Under the pieces are notes generated by a model, which saw only the letters and a list, made by a program, of their open reading frames with translations, had not been told where the DNA came from and ran no database searches. From positions 36,531 to 100,530 of the forward strand of contig JBGSPX010000057.1 in assembly GCA_041738345.1 (NCBI GenBank): a stretch of DNA of 64,000 bases, in the 5' to 3' direction. This DNA comes from Proteocatella sp041738345 (lineage in GTDB: Bacteria; Bacillota; Clostridia; Peptostreptococcales; Filifactoraceae). Of this stretch, positions 53,562-63,331 are shown piece by piece (the first letter of the stretch is position 1; every line of letters starts with the position of its first letter). The position numbers were made by a program, and so were the translations under genes.

Positions 53562-54911
53562 TTATAATTCTTTTCTCAAAGTAGAAGTCAAAATTTCCAT
53601 TTCTTCTCTATATTTTGTTACTGTTCTTCTTGAAACTTCAATACCCTCTTGATTCAATATATCACATATTTTTTGGTCACTCATTGGCTTCTTTTTATTT
53701 TCTGCTTCTATAATTTCTTTTATTTTATCCTTTATATTTTTGTTAGAAATAGAGCTTCCATCAGAAGTACTCACCGAGGTAGTAAAGAAATATTTAAATT
53801 CAAATAGTCCTCTTGGGGTTAACATATATTTGCCATTAACCGCCCTTGATATTGTAGATTCATGAAATCCAGTTAAATCAGCTATATCTTTTAGCTTCAT
53901 AGGGACAATATGATTCTTTCCTTTTTCAAAAAAGTCGATTTGATTCTCAACTATTTTTGCAGCTACTTTTTGGATTGTGTTTTTTCTTTGATCAATATTT
54001 CTAATTAAATTAAGCGCTTTGTTTAATTTTTCTTTTATATATTTTTCAGTTTCTTTATCTACTTCTTCATTATGATCACTAAGCATTTTTTTATAGAAAT
54101 CACTCACATGAAGCTGTGGCAAAGTTGAATTGTTTACAACCTCCCATTTTTCACCTATTTTTTCAATGTATACATCAGGAAATACATACATAGGTGCAAA
54201 ATAAGAAAACTCTCTGCCTGGTTTTGGGTCCAAAGATTTAATTATCTTAATAGCTTCTGCTAATTCCGATTCTTTCAATTTATATTTTTTCTGTATAAGA
54301 TGATATTTTTTAGCTGCTATATTCTCAAGTTCGTTTTCTACAAGTTTCATTACAATATCTTCTTTATCATACATTTTTTCAAGTTGTAAACATAAACATT
54401 CTTTTAAATTTCTTGCACAAATCCCTGTTGGTTCTATGCTTTGAACTTTTTTTAAGACTGCAAGAAATTTTTTTTCAGTTACACCTAAAAGTGATATGCA
54501 TTCTTGTATGTCTGAAACAAAATACCCACTATCATTTACTCTTTCTATTATGTAATATGCTATTTCTTTTTCATCTTTACTAAGTTCAAGCGCTGATATC
54601 TCTTTTTCCAAATAATCATATATGTTAGTCGGCGCTTTTAGGTAATTTTCTGGACTTGTTTCATTATCATCCTCATCGAAACTGTTTCCTTGTGAATAAT
54701 TTGCTACAGCTTTTATATCATCTATAAATTTAGACCAATCAACTTCCTCTTTAGCTTCAACTTCAAGTGTAGGATTTTCTTTTACTTCTTCAATTATTAT
54801 ACTTTCTACTTCTTGAGTGTTCATATTAAGTAGTTCTATAGCTTGTTTTAATTCTCTAGTCATCTGCAATTTCTGCGTCTGTTTTATATCCATAGAGAAA
54901 TTGATTTTCAT
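53562..54911 (-). CDS. rpoN: RNA polymerase sigma-54 factor
   Basis: This sigma factor for -24/-12 promoters requires AAA+ activators. The N-terminal Gln/Leu-rich region (MDIKQTQKLQMTRELKQAIELL), the core-binding domain and the C-terminal RpoN box are seen; the box reads SRRTVTKYREEM, close to the classical ARRTVAKYREML. I start at the ATG at 54911 behind GAGGTG, giving 449 residues. A partner activator and target promoter lie 5 kb away at the arginase locus. Confidence 0.95.
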   Translation of the reverse strand: MKINFSMDIKQTQKLQMTRELKQAIELLNMNTQEVESIIIEEVKENPTLEVEAKEEVDWSKFIDDIKAVANYSQGNSFDEDDNETSPENYLKAPTNIYDYLEKEISALELSKDEKEIAYYIIERVNDSGYFVSDIQECISLLGVTEKKFLAVLKKVQSIEPTGICARNLKECLCLQLEKMYDKEDIVMKLVENELENIAAKKYHLIQKKYKLKESELAEAIKIIKSLDPKPGREFSYFAPMYVFPDVYIEKIGEKWEVVNNSTLPQLHVSDFYKKMLSDHNEEVDKETEKYIKEKLNKALNLIRNIDQRKNTIQKVAAKIVENQIDFFEKGKNHIVPMKLKDIADLTGFHESTISRAVNGKYMLTPRGLFEFKYFFTTSVSTSDGSSISNKNIKDKIKEIIEAENKKKPMSDQKICDILNQEGIEVSRRTVTKYREEMEILTSTLRKEL

Positions 54912-55033
54912 TTTGTTACACCTCAATTTTCACATCTATTATTCTTATATCAATACTAATATATCACAAATTCAAAAGTTTTTCCAAAGTAATATATAAC
55001 TTGTGCTGTTTTTTTGTATTTTTTCTTTAATTA

Positions 55034-55061
55034 TTGACTCTTTTATGATATTATTTATAAA
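55034..55061 (+). promoter_or_regulatory. Predicted promoter of the acyltransferase-like operon
   Basis: TTGACT (55034-55039) and TATAAA (55056-55061) have a 16-nt spacer, 20 nt before the start codon. The start codon is so close that the 5' UTR must be very short. Confidence 0.4.
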
Positions 55062-55081
55062 TAATAAAGAGGTGGAATATT

Positions 55082-56359
55082 ATGAATATTAATGAAGAAC
55101 TATATTGGAGCAAGCTTGATAACACTGGTAAGCTCTACCCCGCCGTAAGCGATTTGGGATCTACAAACGTTTTTAGAATATCAGCTTATCTTAACGAAGA
55201 TATCCGTCCAGATACTTTAAAAACAGCTCTGAACAAAGCGCTTTCTGCTATGCCTATATTTAAAGTCAAATTAAGACGCGGTTTATTCTGGCCTTATTTT
55301 GAAATGAATTTTGATGAGCCTATTATAAATGAAGAAGATGTTTATCCATGTAAAACCATCTTAAAAAAAGAAAATAATTATTTTCTCTTCAAGTTATCAT
55401 ATTTCAAAAAGAAAATAAGTCTAGATGTTTTTCATGCACTTGGAGATGGCACTGGCATGCTTAGATTCTTTAACTATATATTATATTACTATCTTAAAGA
55501 ACTTTATCCCGAAAAAATATCTGATCATATTATTACTTATGATTCAAAGGTTGCTACTATAGCATTGGGCGAGGATGCTTTCGCAAAACACAAAGACGTA
55601 TCTAATATAAAAAATAATTTCAAAACCAAAAAAGCTTATTCCGTGCCTGGAACACTTATGGACAGTAGAAAATTAAAAGTAATTATAGCAAAATTTCCGT
55701 TAGATGACTTTCTAAAGTTAGTTAAAAATAAAAAAGTAACCGTAAGTATTTATCTTACTGCACTTATAATATATGCTATCTATAGTGAAGATTTAAAGAA
55801 AGATTCTTTAAAAAAACCAATAACCGTATGCCTTCCTACTAATTTAAGAATATATTTCGAAACTTCTACCCTTAGAAATTTCTTTACTTGTATTTATCCC
55901 ACAGTTGATTTTGAAAACGAAAACTATACATTTGATAACATCTTGGAAATTGTAGCTTCCGAATTCAAAAAATATTTAGATAAAGATTTTTTAGCTCAAA
56001 GAATAAAATATTTCGGAAGTCTTGAAAAAAATCCTATTTTTAGAATAGTTCCTCTCGCTATAAAAAATTATGCTATAAAAGGCGTGTATAGAAATAGTGA
56101 AAAAAGTCAAACAACAGTTTTATCAAGTCTTGGAAGAATCGAATTCAAAAACGGCATAGATGAATTTATAAATGATTTAGATATGATATTAAGTCCATCA
56201 TTTTCAAATCCATTTAAAACTATGAATTTATCCTACAAAGATACTTTTTATTTAAATTTCACATCACTTATAGAAGATACTGATATAATAAAATTTATAG
56301 TAAGATATTTAGCAAACGAAGGTCTTGATATATCAATATATACAAATGAGGTAGAATAA
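55082..56359 (+). CDS. Condensation/acetyltransferase-like protein of unknown function
   Basis: This is a 425-residue protein of the chloramphenicol-acetyltransferase-like fold, resembling alcohol acetyltransferases and NRPS condensation domains. The catalytic signature HxxxDG is present as FHALGDGTG (His118, Asp122). No carrier protein or synthetase lies nearby. Its stop overlaps the next start by one base (TAATG), so it is coupled to the zinc-ribbon membrane protein. An acyl transfer to a lipid or cell-envelope component is possible; the substrate is unknown. Confidence 0.75.
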   Translation: MNINEELYWSKLDNTGKLYPAVSDLGSTNVFRISAYLNEDIRPDTLKTALNKALSAMPIFKVKLRRGLFWPYFEMNFDEPIINEEDVYPCKTILKKENNYFLFKLSYFKKKISLDVFHALGDGTGMLRFFNYILYYYLKELYPEKISDHIITYDSKVATIALGEDAFAKHKDVSNIKNNFKTKKAYSVPGTLMDSRKLKVIIAKFPLDDFLKLVKNKKVTVSIYLTALIIYAIYSEDLKKDSLKKPITVCLPTNLRIYFETSTLRNFFTCIYPTVDFENENYTFDNILEIVASEFKKYLDKDFLAQRIKYFGSLEKNPIFRIVPLAIKNYAIKGVYRNSEKSQTTVLSSLGRIEFKNGIDEFINDLDMILSPSFSNPFKTMNLSYKDTFYLNFTSLIEDTDIIKFIVRYLANEGLDISIYTNEVE

Positions 56360-57027
56360 TGAATCGTTGTGAAAAATGCCATATAAACATAATTAGCAAG
56401 TCTTCCAAATGCCCACTTTGCGGAAATAGTGTTAATCATCTTGATGAAAACTTTATGGAACCATATCCTAAAATCAATTTAGAGAATAAACATTATCAAA
56501 TGATACGTTTTAAAATATATGTAGTTCTAGCTATAATAATGTTTTTTATGACCATATCTATCAAATTCTTGAATGAAACTGACCTCACCTACTTATTTCT
56601 TTCAACTTCAGTGCTTGGATATATATGGTTTACAATATACACCATCCAGAAATCATTAAAAAATATCGGCTACTTTATATTAAAGCAAATGCTTTCAATA
56701 TCTACAATTGTAATCCTTATAGATTATGCTTTAGGATATCAAAAATGGTCACTAAATTATGCTATTCCCGTCATAATAGTTTTGGGAGTATCATCAATAT
56801 CTTCAATTGCTGTGTTTAAACCCATGCAATTTAGGGAATACTTTGTATATCAGATAACAATTTCCATAGTAGGCATACTTTCTATTTTACTTTTAATATT
56901 TAACCTTTCTACTGTAAGCTGGACTCTGATATTTGCTGCTTTTTACTCTGCAATGGTAATGATTAGTATGATAATATTTGCGGATAAAAAAGCTAAATTG
57001 GAATTTAAAAAGCGATTCCATCTTTAA
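56359..57027 (+). CDS. Zinc-ribbon membrane protein (DUF6320-like)
   Basis: This 222-residue protein has an N-terminal zinc ribbon (CEKCHINIISKSSKCPLCG) and about six hydrophobic helices from residue 50 on. It resembles DUF6320, found next to the same acyltransferase-like gene in other Clostridia as I recall. Function unknown. It is translationally coupled to the preceding gene, suggesting a membrane partner for that enzyme. Confidence 0.75.
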   Translation: MNRCEKCHINIISKSSKCPLCGNSVNHLDENFMEPYPKINLENKHYQMIRFKIYVVLAIIMFFMTISIKFLNETDLTYLFLSTSVLGYIWFTIYTIQKSLKNIGYFILKQMLSISTIVILIDYALGYQKWSLNYAIPVIIVLGVSSISSIAVFKPMQFREYFVYQITISIVGILSILLLIFNLSTVSWTLIFAAFYSAMVMISMIIFADKKAKLEFKKRFHL

Positions 57028-57055
57028 TATAAAATTTAAAATATAGAGGTATGTG

Positions 57056-58306
57056 ATGGAAAAAACCATAAAATTATTCGAAAACAGCAGTTACATCACA
57101 AAATTTAACGCAACCGTTTTAGAATGCCAAAGCGTAGAAAAAGATGATTTAAATTTTGAAAAATATCTATTTAAAATCGTACTTGATAAAACTGCATTCT
57201 TTCCTGAAGGCGGAGGACAACCTCCGGATAAAGGCTTTATAGCCCCTATGAATTTAGGAAATCCTTACAAAAAAACTGATTTTTATGTAGAAGTTTTTGA
57301 CGTAATAGAAAAAAATGGCATAATTTATCACTATGTTGATTTTGAACTTGAAATCCAAAGTGTCGTTGAGTGCAAAATTGACTGGAACTTTAGATTTATG
57401 CTTATGCAACACCATACAGGTGAACACATTGTTTCTGGACTTGTAAATAAACATTTCGGATTTAGCAATGTGGGTTTTCACATGGGCGAAAACTATATCA
57501 CTGTAGATTTTGATGGCAAACTTACAGATGAAAACTTGGATTTTATAGAAAGAAAAGCAAATGATATAATATACAAGAACTTAGGCGTAAAAATAGATTG
57601 TCCTTCAAAAGATGAACTATATACACTTAATTACAGAAGTAAAAAAGATATCGATGGAGAAATAAGAGTAGTTTCCGTTCCCGGCGCTGATATATGTGCA
57701 TGTTGCGGAACCCATGTCCGTTATACCGGTGAAATCGGTATAATAAAATTTTTATCCAATCAAAACTATAAAGGTGGTACAAGACTTTATATGCTTTGCG
57801 GAAAAAAAGCTTTCAATGACTATCATGAAAAAAACAAAATTGTTTATGATATCTCAACTCAGCTTTCTTGTAAACCTGAGCTTTCTGATATATCCGTTAC
57901 TCAATTACGTGCTGATAGAGATAAATTAAAATCAGAAAACATCTCACTTATCAACAAGCTTTTCAAACTTCGAGCTGAGACTATTGATAGGAACTTGAGT
58001 AAAATAATCCTTTTTGAAGAAGATCTGTCTTCTTCCGATCTTCAAAAATTTGCAAATATTCTTTGTGAAAATAGAAATGGTGTAATTATGATTTTCTCAG
58101 GAAATGATGAGGATGGTTACAAATACGTTATAACTTCATCGGCTCTAAATATAAATTATATAGTTGAAAAATTCAACGAAACATTTGATGCCAAAGGTGG
58201 AGGAAAATCCAATTTTGTCCAAGGTACTGTAAATGCAAAAAAATCAGATATATCATCATATTTTCAACCATTTGATTTTAATTTCTTAATGAATAAAGAT
58301 AATTAG
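57056..58306 (+). CDS. Alanyl-tRNA editing protein AlaX, long form with DHHA1-like tail
   Basis: This 416-residue trans-editing hydrolase clears mischarged Ser- or Gly-tRNA-Ala. It has the N-terminal FFPEGGGQPPDKG, the zinc site HHTGEH (near 119) with CACCGTH (near 215), a coiled coil (about 290-320) and a C-terminal DHHA1-type region ending in GGGKSNFVQG. The catalytic alanylation domain of AlaRS is absent. I start at the ATG at 57056; a GTG one codon earlier is possible. It lies 28 nt after the DUF6320 gene. Confidence 0.9.
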   Translation: MEKTIKLFENSSYITKFNATVLECQSVEKDDLNFEKYLFKIVLDKTAFFPEGGGQPPDKGFIAPMNLGNPYKKTDFYVEVFDVIEKNGIIYHYVDFELEIQSVVECKIDWNFRFMLMQHHTGEHIVSGLVNKHFGFSNVGFHMGENYITVDFDGKLTDENLDFIERKANDIIYKNLGVKIDCPSKDELYTLNYRSKKDIDGEIRVVSVPGADICACCGTHVRYTGEIGIIKFLSNQNYKGGTRLYMLCGKKAFNDYHEKNKIVYDISTQLSCKPELSDISVTQLRADRDKLKSENISLINKLFKLRAETIDRNLSKIILFEEDLSSSDLQKFANILCENRNGVIMIFSGNDEDGYKYVITSSALNINYIVEKFNETFDAKGGGKSNFVQGTVNAKKSDISSYFQPFDFNFLMNKDN

Positions 58307-58333
58307 AAAGTTTAAATAAACTTTCTAATTATC
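58298..58333. terminator. Shared convergent terminator overlapping both gene ends
   Basis: GATAATTAGAAAGTTT pairs perfectly with AAACTTTCTAATTATC around a 4-nt loop. The stem contains the stop codons of both alaX (plus) and the sigma-54 activator (minus). Confidence 0.8.
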
Positions 58334-59716
58334 TTTTAAGCCAAATTTTTCCAATTTATAATTAAAATTTTGCCTTGTAAGTTTTAAACGTCTAGCTGCT
58401 TCAGCCATACTTTTACTTTTAGAAATAGCTTCCATTATTATATTTTTTTCATAAGCCTCTAACAGCTTATCATAACTTTCTCCACCTTCAAATATAATAT
58501 TACTTTTTTTATAACCATTATTATTCTGCTTTATTTTTTTTGAATTAAGATATTCTGGAATATCCTTTATACCAATAAATTCCCCTTCAACCATATTAAA
58601 CGCACTTTCTATTACATTTTTTAATTCTCTTACGTTCCCTGGCCAATCATGATTTTTAAATATTAGCTTTACATCTTCTCCAAAGCCTAACACTTGCATA
58701 TTCATAGCTTTGTTATAATATTCAAGATAATAATTGCTAAGAAGTTCTACATCACTAATCCGATCTTTTAATTCGTTTAGTTTTAACGAGACTACATTTA
58801 GTCTATAAAATAAATCTTCTCTTAATCTATTTTGCTTTATAGACTCAAATGGATCTTCATTTATAGCCGCAATAATTCTTATATCGACCTTTATATTTTT
58901 ATGCCCCCCAAGACGTCTTACACTTTTTTCTTCTATCGCTTTCAAAATTTTACTTTGAACTGATATATCCATTGAATTTATTTCATCCAAAAATACAGTC
59001 CCCCCATTTGCAAGTTCAAATAACCCTTTATTTGTAATTGCTCCTGTAAAACTTCCCTTTTCCGTTCCAAACAAGGTACTTTCAAGTAAATTAGAGGGAA
59101 TCGCTGAGCAGTTTTGAGATATAAAAGGTTTGTCCATTCTATTACTAGAATAATGAATTGCCTGTGCTACAATTTCTTTTCCTGTTCCTGTTTTTCCTTG
59201 AATTAAAACCGCTGAGTCAGTTTTTGCCACTCTTTTTATTCTATCTTTTATAGAAATCATATATGGATCTCTTGTTACAAGACTATCTATCGTATAGTTC
59301 TCAAGACCTTGGCTTTTTCTACCTTTCCCTTCATCTATTATCTTTATGAACTCTTTATTGAAGCTAGAATCTACAGCTTTCATAGCTACGGCTACTCCAA
59401 TAAGCTCTTCTTCTTTGTATAAAGGATAAATACTACTATATCCGTTTACTTTGTCTCCTTTATAAGTAAGCAAATCATCTTTATACATTATCATCGGCTT
59501 CCCTGTTTTTAGAACTTGAATTACTTCACTATTTTGCTCATTTGAAGTTTTAAAAACTTCAAACAAATGCTTCCCTACTATCTCATCAGCAGTAAAACTA
59601 TACATATCCGGTATGAATATTTCACAATATCTTATTATTCCATTTTTATCTACAATTGAAATTTCATCAAAAAAATTTCTTATAGCAAATATTGAAGAAA
59701 TCATTTTTTCAAACAT
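58325..59716 (-). CDS. Sigma-54-dependent transcriptional activator (RocR-like)
   Basis: This activator of about 463 residues has a PAS sensor domain (about 10-120), an AAA+ domain (about 150-385; Walker A GKTGTGKE, the sigma-54 contact loop GSFTGA, Walker B GGTVFLDEIN) and a C-terminal Fis-type helix-turn-helix (SMAEAARRLKLTRQNFNYKL). I start at the ATG at 59716 with GAGGG 6 nt upstream. It is divergent from arginase, whose sigma-54 promoter it most likely activates; an arginine or ornithine signal is inferred from RocR. Confidence 0.92.
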   Translation of the reverse strand: MFEKMISSIFAIRNFFDEISIVDKNGIIRYCEIFIPDMYSFTADEIVGKHLFEVFKTSNEQNSEVIQVLKTGKPMIMYKDDLLTYKGDKVNGYSSIYPLYKEEELIGVAVAMKAVDSSFNKEFIKIIDEGKGRKSQGLENYTIDSLVTRDPYMISIKDRIKRVAKTDSAVLIQGKTGTGKEIVAQAIHYSSNRMDKPFISQNCSAIPSNLLESTLFGTEKGSFTGAITNKGLFELANGGTVFLDEINSMDISVQSKILKAIEEKSVRRLGGHKNIKVDIRIIAAINEDPFESIKQNRLREDLFYRLNVVSLKLNELKDRISDVELLSNYYLEYYNKAMNMQVLGFGEDVKLIFKNHDWPGNVRELKNVIESAFNMVEGEFIGIKDIPEYLNSKKIKQNNNGYKKSNIIFEGGESYDKLLEAYEKNIIMEAISKSKSMAEAARRLKLTRQNFNYKLEKFGLKDN

Positions 59717-59782
59717 ATTTTCCCTCATTTCTAAATCTAATATTTATTAATATGAATAATATTATACCCTATTTTAAAATTT

Positions 59783-59823
59783 ATGTAAAAAATTTTTTTT
59801 ACATTTTTTTGAAAAAGCTTTTT
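59783..59823. promoter_or_regulatory. Candidate upstream activator sequences for arginase
   Basis: A 22-bp near-palindrome starting ATGTAAAAAA and ending TTTTACAT (59783-59804) and a second palindrome AAAAAGCTTTTT (59812-59823) lie 40-80 nt upstream of the -24 element, where an enhancer-binding protein would sit. The A/T tracts could also be intrinsic DNA bends. Confidence 0.45.
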
Positions 59824-59862
59824 TTGAAACCGCTTTATACTACAAATAAATCATTTTATAGT

Positions 59863-59877
59863 TGGCATAGTTCTTGC
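59863..59877 (+). promoter_or_regulatory. Sigma-54 (-24/-12) promoter of arginase
   Basis: TGGCAT-N5-TTGC with GG at 59864-59865 and GC at 59876-59877, exactly 10 nt apart, fits the sigma-54 consensus TGGCAC-N5-TTGC. It lies 45 nt before the arginase start. Confidence 0.85.
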
Positions 59878-59921
59878 TTTAATATTAATAAATCATTTTT
59901 TGTTTTAATTTAGGAGGAAAT

Positions 59922-60833
59922 ATGAAGCCAGAAATAAATAAGAATTTATCTATAATAAGTGTACCAATAGATCTTGGAGCAGGAACAAGAGGTGTAAACC
60001 TTGGACCTGAAGCTATTAAATATGCCGGACTTATAAAAAGACTTGAAAACATCGGTTATAACGTTGAAGATAGATGTGATATTCCAGTTGACAAAAAAGC
60101 TGCAATCACTGTAGCTGGTTCAAACTTAAAGCATTTAAATATCGTAGCTGAAGTAAACGGAAAACTTTGCAAAGAAGTTTCTGATGCTATGTCTGAAGGT
60201 AAATTTCCATTAGTTATTGGAGGAGATCATAGTATTGCTATTGGTACAATTTCAGGTGTGCTTCAACACAAGAAAAACCTTGGAGTAATATGGTTTGATG
60301 CACACGGAGATATAAATACTCCTCAAACAAGTCCATCTGGAAACATCCACGGAATGCCAATCGCTGTACTTCTTGGAATGGGTGATGATTCGCTTACTTC
60401 TATTGGTGGAAAAGATGCAGTTTTAAAGAAAGAAAATATTGTTTATATAGGTTCAAGAGATTTAGATGCTGGCGAAAGAACTGCATTAAAATCATTAGGC
60501 ATCAAAGTATTCACAATGCACGAAATTGATGATATGGGTATGAAAAAAGTTATAGAAGAAGCTATCAAAATAGCAGGTGAAGGAACTGATGGTATCCATG
60601 TGAGTTTTGACCTTGATGTGCTTGATCCCGAAGTAGCTCCTGGTACTGGAACTAAAGTTCCTGGTGGAATGGGCTATAGAGAAGCACATTATGCACTTGA
60701 ACTTATTGCAAGATCTGAAAAATTAGTAAGTGCAGAATTTGTAGAAGTAAACCCTCTTTTAGATCATGAAAATATGACTGCAAAAGCTACCGTAGCACTA
60801 GCAGGCTCACTTTTAGGAGAATGGTTAATCTAA
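59922..60833 (+). CDS. rocF: Arginase
   Basis: This 303-residue Mn-dependent ureohydrolase converts arginine to ornithine and urea. Seen are GGDHSIAIGT (His103), WFDAHGDINTPQTSPSGNIHGMP (arginase-type substrate loop rather than agmatinase) and SFDLDVLDPEVAPGTGT. It begins behind TAGGAGG. The -24/-12 promoter and divergent RocR-like gene point to arginine-induced expression. Ornithine could feed proline formation or ornithine fermentation. Confidence 0.94.
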   Translation: MKPEINKNLSIISVPIDLGAGTRGVNLGPEAIKYAGLIKRLENIGYNVEDRCDIPVDKKAAITVAGSNLKHLNIVAEVNGKLCKEVSDAMSEGKFPLVIGGDHSIAIGTISGVLQHKKNLGVIWFDAHGDINTPQTSPSGNIHGMPIAVLLGMGDDSLTSIGGKDAVLKKENIVYIGSRDLDAGERTALKSLGIKVFTMHEIDDMGMKKVIEEAIKIAGEGTDGIHVSFDLDVLDPEVAPGTGTKVPGGMGYREAHYALELIARSEKLVSAEFVEVNPLLDHENMTAKATVALAGSLLGEWLI

Positions 60834-60860
60834 TTTAATTTTGTATCAATTATGCTTTTT

Positions 60861-60898
60861 AAAGTCCAAAAGAATAAAATTTCTTTTGGACTTTTTTT
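60861..60898 (+). terminator. Terminator after arginase
   Basis: AAAGTCCAAAAGAA pairs perfectly with TTCTTTTGGACTTT, followed by a T run. Confidence 0.9.
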
Positions 60899-60920
60899 AT
60901 TTTTATTATATAAAAACCTA

Positions 60921-60975
60921 TTGTATTTATTCTACATATAGTATATAATTTCTGAAGATATACTATATATTGTAA
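60921..60975 (+). promoter_or_regulatory. nrdDG promoter with an NrdR-like box
   Basis: TTGTAT (60921-60926) and TATAAT (60944-60949) are 17 nt apart. ATACTATATATTGTAA (60960-60975) just downstream resembles the 16-bp NrdR box (ACACWATATATWGTGT type). A second good box at the usual helical spacing was not clear, so NrdR control is tentative. Confidence 0.5.
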
Positions 60976-60991
60976 GATTAGGAGAATTTTC

Positions 60992-63331
60992 ATGTTTACA
61001 CAAATAATAAAACGCGATGGTAGAATGGTAGATTTTGACTCAAATAGGATAGCTACTGCTATTTATAAGTCAGCTTCTGCAATTGGAGGTCATGACTTTC
61101 AAACAGCTCAAAATTTAGCACTGGAGGTAATAAATCATTTAGAAAACAATGATATTAAAGTTCCTACTGTTGAACAAATCCAAGATGCTGTAGAAAAAGT
61201 CCTTATCGAGACTGGACACGCAAAAACTGCTAAAGAATATATATTGTACCGTGCGGAAAGAACTCGTATAAGAGAAAAAAATACTAGGTTAATGAAAATA
61301 TACGAAGGCCTTACTTATAATGACGCTAGTGAAAATGACACTAAAAGAGAAAATGCCAATATAGATGGAGATACTGCTATGGGTACCATGCTAAAGTATG
61401 GTTCCGAAGGTGCTAAACAATTCTATTCTATGTATGTACTTAAACCAAATCATTCTGAAGCTCATACAAAAGGTGACATTCATATTCACGATTTAGACTT
61501 TCTAACGCTTACTACAACTTGTTGTCAAATCGATGTTGATAAATTGTTTAAGAATGGTTTTTCTACTGGTCATGGTTTCTTAAGAAAACCTAACGATATA
61601 GCAAGCTACTCAGCACTTACTTGTATCGCTATTCAGTCTAACCAAAATGATCAGCATGGTGGTCAAAGTATCCCTAACTTTGATTACGCCCTATCTTCAG
61701 GAGTTAAAAAAACTTATATGCGAATATATAGACAAAATCTTATAAAAGCCGTTATGCTTTTATCTGATACTAATAATGCTGACGTTTATGTGGATAACCT
61801 TTTAAATACAATTTTTAGCAATTTAAAACTTTCTCCTGTTCTTGCTTCAGATAACGGATATCAAAACGAAGAGTTAGAGCTTCTTAAAAAAGATTTTTCT
61901 TCTGAAATTTCTAAAAAAATCCAAAATTTCACAGTTGAAAGAACACTTTTAGAAACAAAAAGAGCTTGTTATCAAGCTATGGAAGCCCTTGTTCACAATC
62001 TGAATACTATGCACAGTCGTGCAGGTGCCCAAATTCCATTTAGCTCTATAAATTATGGAATGGATACTTCTGCTGAGGGAAGATTGATTATAGAAAATAT
62101 CCTTTTAGCTACAGAAAGCGGTCTTGGAAATGGAGAAACCCCAATATTCCCTATACACATATTTAAAATAAAAGAAGGTGTAAACTATAATCCTCAAGAT
62201 CCTAACTACGATCTTTTTAAATTAGCTTGTAGGGTAAGTGCAAAAAGATTATTCCCTAATTTCTCATTCCTAGATGCTCCGTTTAATGCTAAGCATTACA
62301 AAGGTACTCCTGAAACAGAGGTTGCCTACATGGGATGTAGAACTAGAGTTATGGCAAATGAATATGACCCATCTCGAGAAATTGTAACTGGACGAGGAAA
62401 TCTAAGCTTCACTTCCATAAACCTTCCTAGAATAGCTATCAAATCAAAAGGTGATTTGAATAAATTCTTTGCTGAACTTGATAATAAAGTAGCACTTGTT
62501 ATTGACCAATTACTTGAAAGATTTGAAATACAGTGTAATAAAAAGGTTAAAAACTTTCCATTCCTTATGGGACAAGGTATCTGGCTAGACAGTGAAAATT
62601 TAAAACCTGAAGACTCAATAAGAGAAGTTTTAAAACACGGAACTTTAACTGTTGGATTTATCGGTCTTGCTGAAACACTTAAAGTTTTAACCGGCTATCA
62701 CCATGGTGAATCTAAAGAATCTCAAAAATTAGGGCTTGAAATTGTAGGAAGAATGAGAAGACTTACTGATGAGGCTGCTCAAAAATATAGACTTAATTTT
62801 TCAATTATAGCCACTCCAGCAGAAGGACTTTCAGGTCGTTTTGTTAGAATAGATAAAGAAAAATATGGTATAATTGAAGGCGTTACAGATAGAGAGTATT
62901 ACACAAATTCATTCCATGTCCCTGTATATTATGATATAAACGCATTTGATAAAATTTCCATTGAAGCGCCTTATCACGAGCTTACTAATGGTGGTCATAT
63001 AACTTATGTCGAAATGGATGGAGACCCTACGCAAAATCTTGAAGCTTTCGAATCCGTTATTCGTGCTATGAAAGAAGCTGGAATTGGTTATGGTTCTGTA
63101 AATCATCCCGTAGATAGAGATCCAGAATGTGGTTACACTGGAATAATTGGTAACAATTGCCCAAAATGTGGACGTGATGAATCAAATGGAGTTTCATTTG
63201 AAAGAATACGAAGAATCACAGGATACCTCGTAGGCACTGTAGATAGATTTAACGATGCAAAACGTGCAGAAGAGAGTCAAAGAGTAAAACATATGAGTGT
63301 TGCTCCGGAAAGAGTTATGGAGCAATTATGA
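60992..63331 (+). CDS. nrdD: Anaerobic ribonucleoside-triphosphate reductase
   Basis: This 779-residue class III ribonucleotide reductase makes dNTPs without oxygen by a glycyl radical. It has an N-terminal ATP-cone (IKRDGRMVDFDSNRIATAI), a GDIHIHDLDF segment, CCQID, and a C-terminal zinc site with CGYTG and CPKCG before the glycyl-radical motif RRITGYL. Regulation by ATP and dATP through the cone is expected. Its stop overlaps the nrdG start (ATGA). Confidence 0.97.
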   Translation: MFTQIIKRDGRMVDFDSNRIATAIYKSASAIGGHDFQTAQNLALEVINHLENNDIKVPTVEQIQDAVEKVLIETGHAKTAKEYILYRAERTRIREKNTRLMKIYEGLTYNDASENDTKRENANIDGDTAMGTMLKYGSEGAKQFYSMYVLKPNHSEAHTKGDIHIHDLDFLTLTTTCCQIDVDKLFKNGFSTGHGFLRKPNDIASYSALTCIAIQSNQNDQHGGQSIPNFDYALSSGVKKTYMRIYRQNLIKAVMLLSDTNNADVYVDNLLNTIFSNLKLSPVLASDNGYQNEELELLKKDFSSEISKKIQNFTVERTLLETKRACYQAMEALVHNLNTMHSRAGAQIPFSSINYGMDTSAEGRLIIENILLATESGLGNGETPIFPIHIFKIKEGVNYNPQDPNYDLFKLACRVSAKRLFPNFSFLDAPFNAKHYKGTPETEVAYMGCRTRVMANEYDPSREIVTGRGNLSFTSINLPRIAIKSKGDLNKFFAELDNKVALVIDQLLERFEIQCNKKVKNFPFLMGQGIWLDSENLKPEDSIREVLKHGTLTVGFIGLAETLKVLTGYHHGESKESQKLGLEIVGRMRRLTDEAAQKYRLNFSIIATPAEGLSGRFVRIDKEKYGIIEGVTDREYYTNSFHVPVYYDINAFDKISIEAPYHELTNGGHITYVEMDGDPTQNLEAFESVIRAMKEAGIGYGSVNHPVDRDPECGYTGIIGNNCPKCGRDESNGVSFERIRRITGYLVGTVDRFNDAKRAEESQRVKHMSVAPERVMEQL

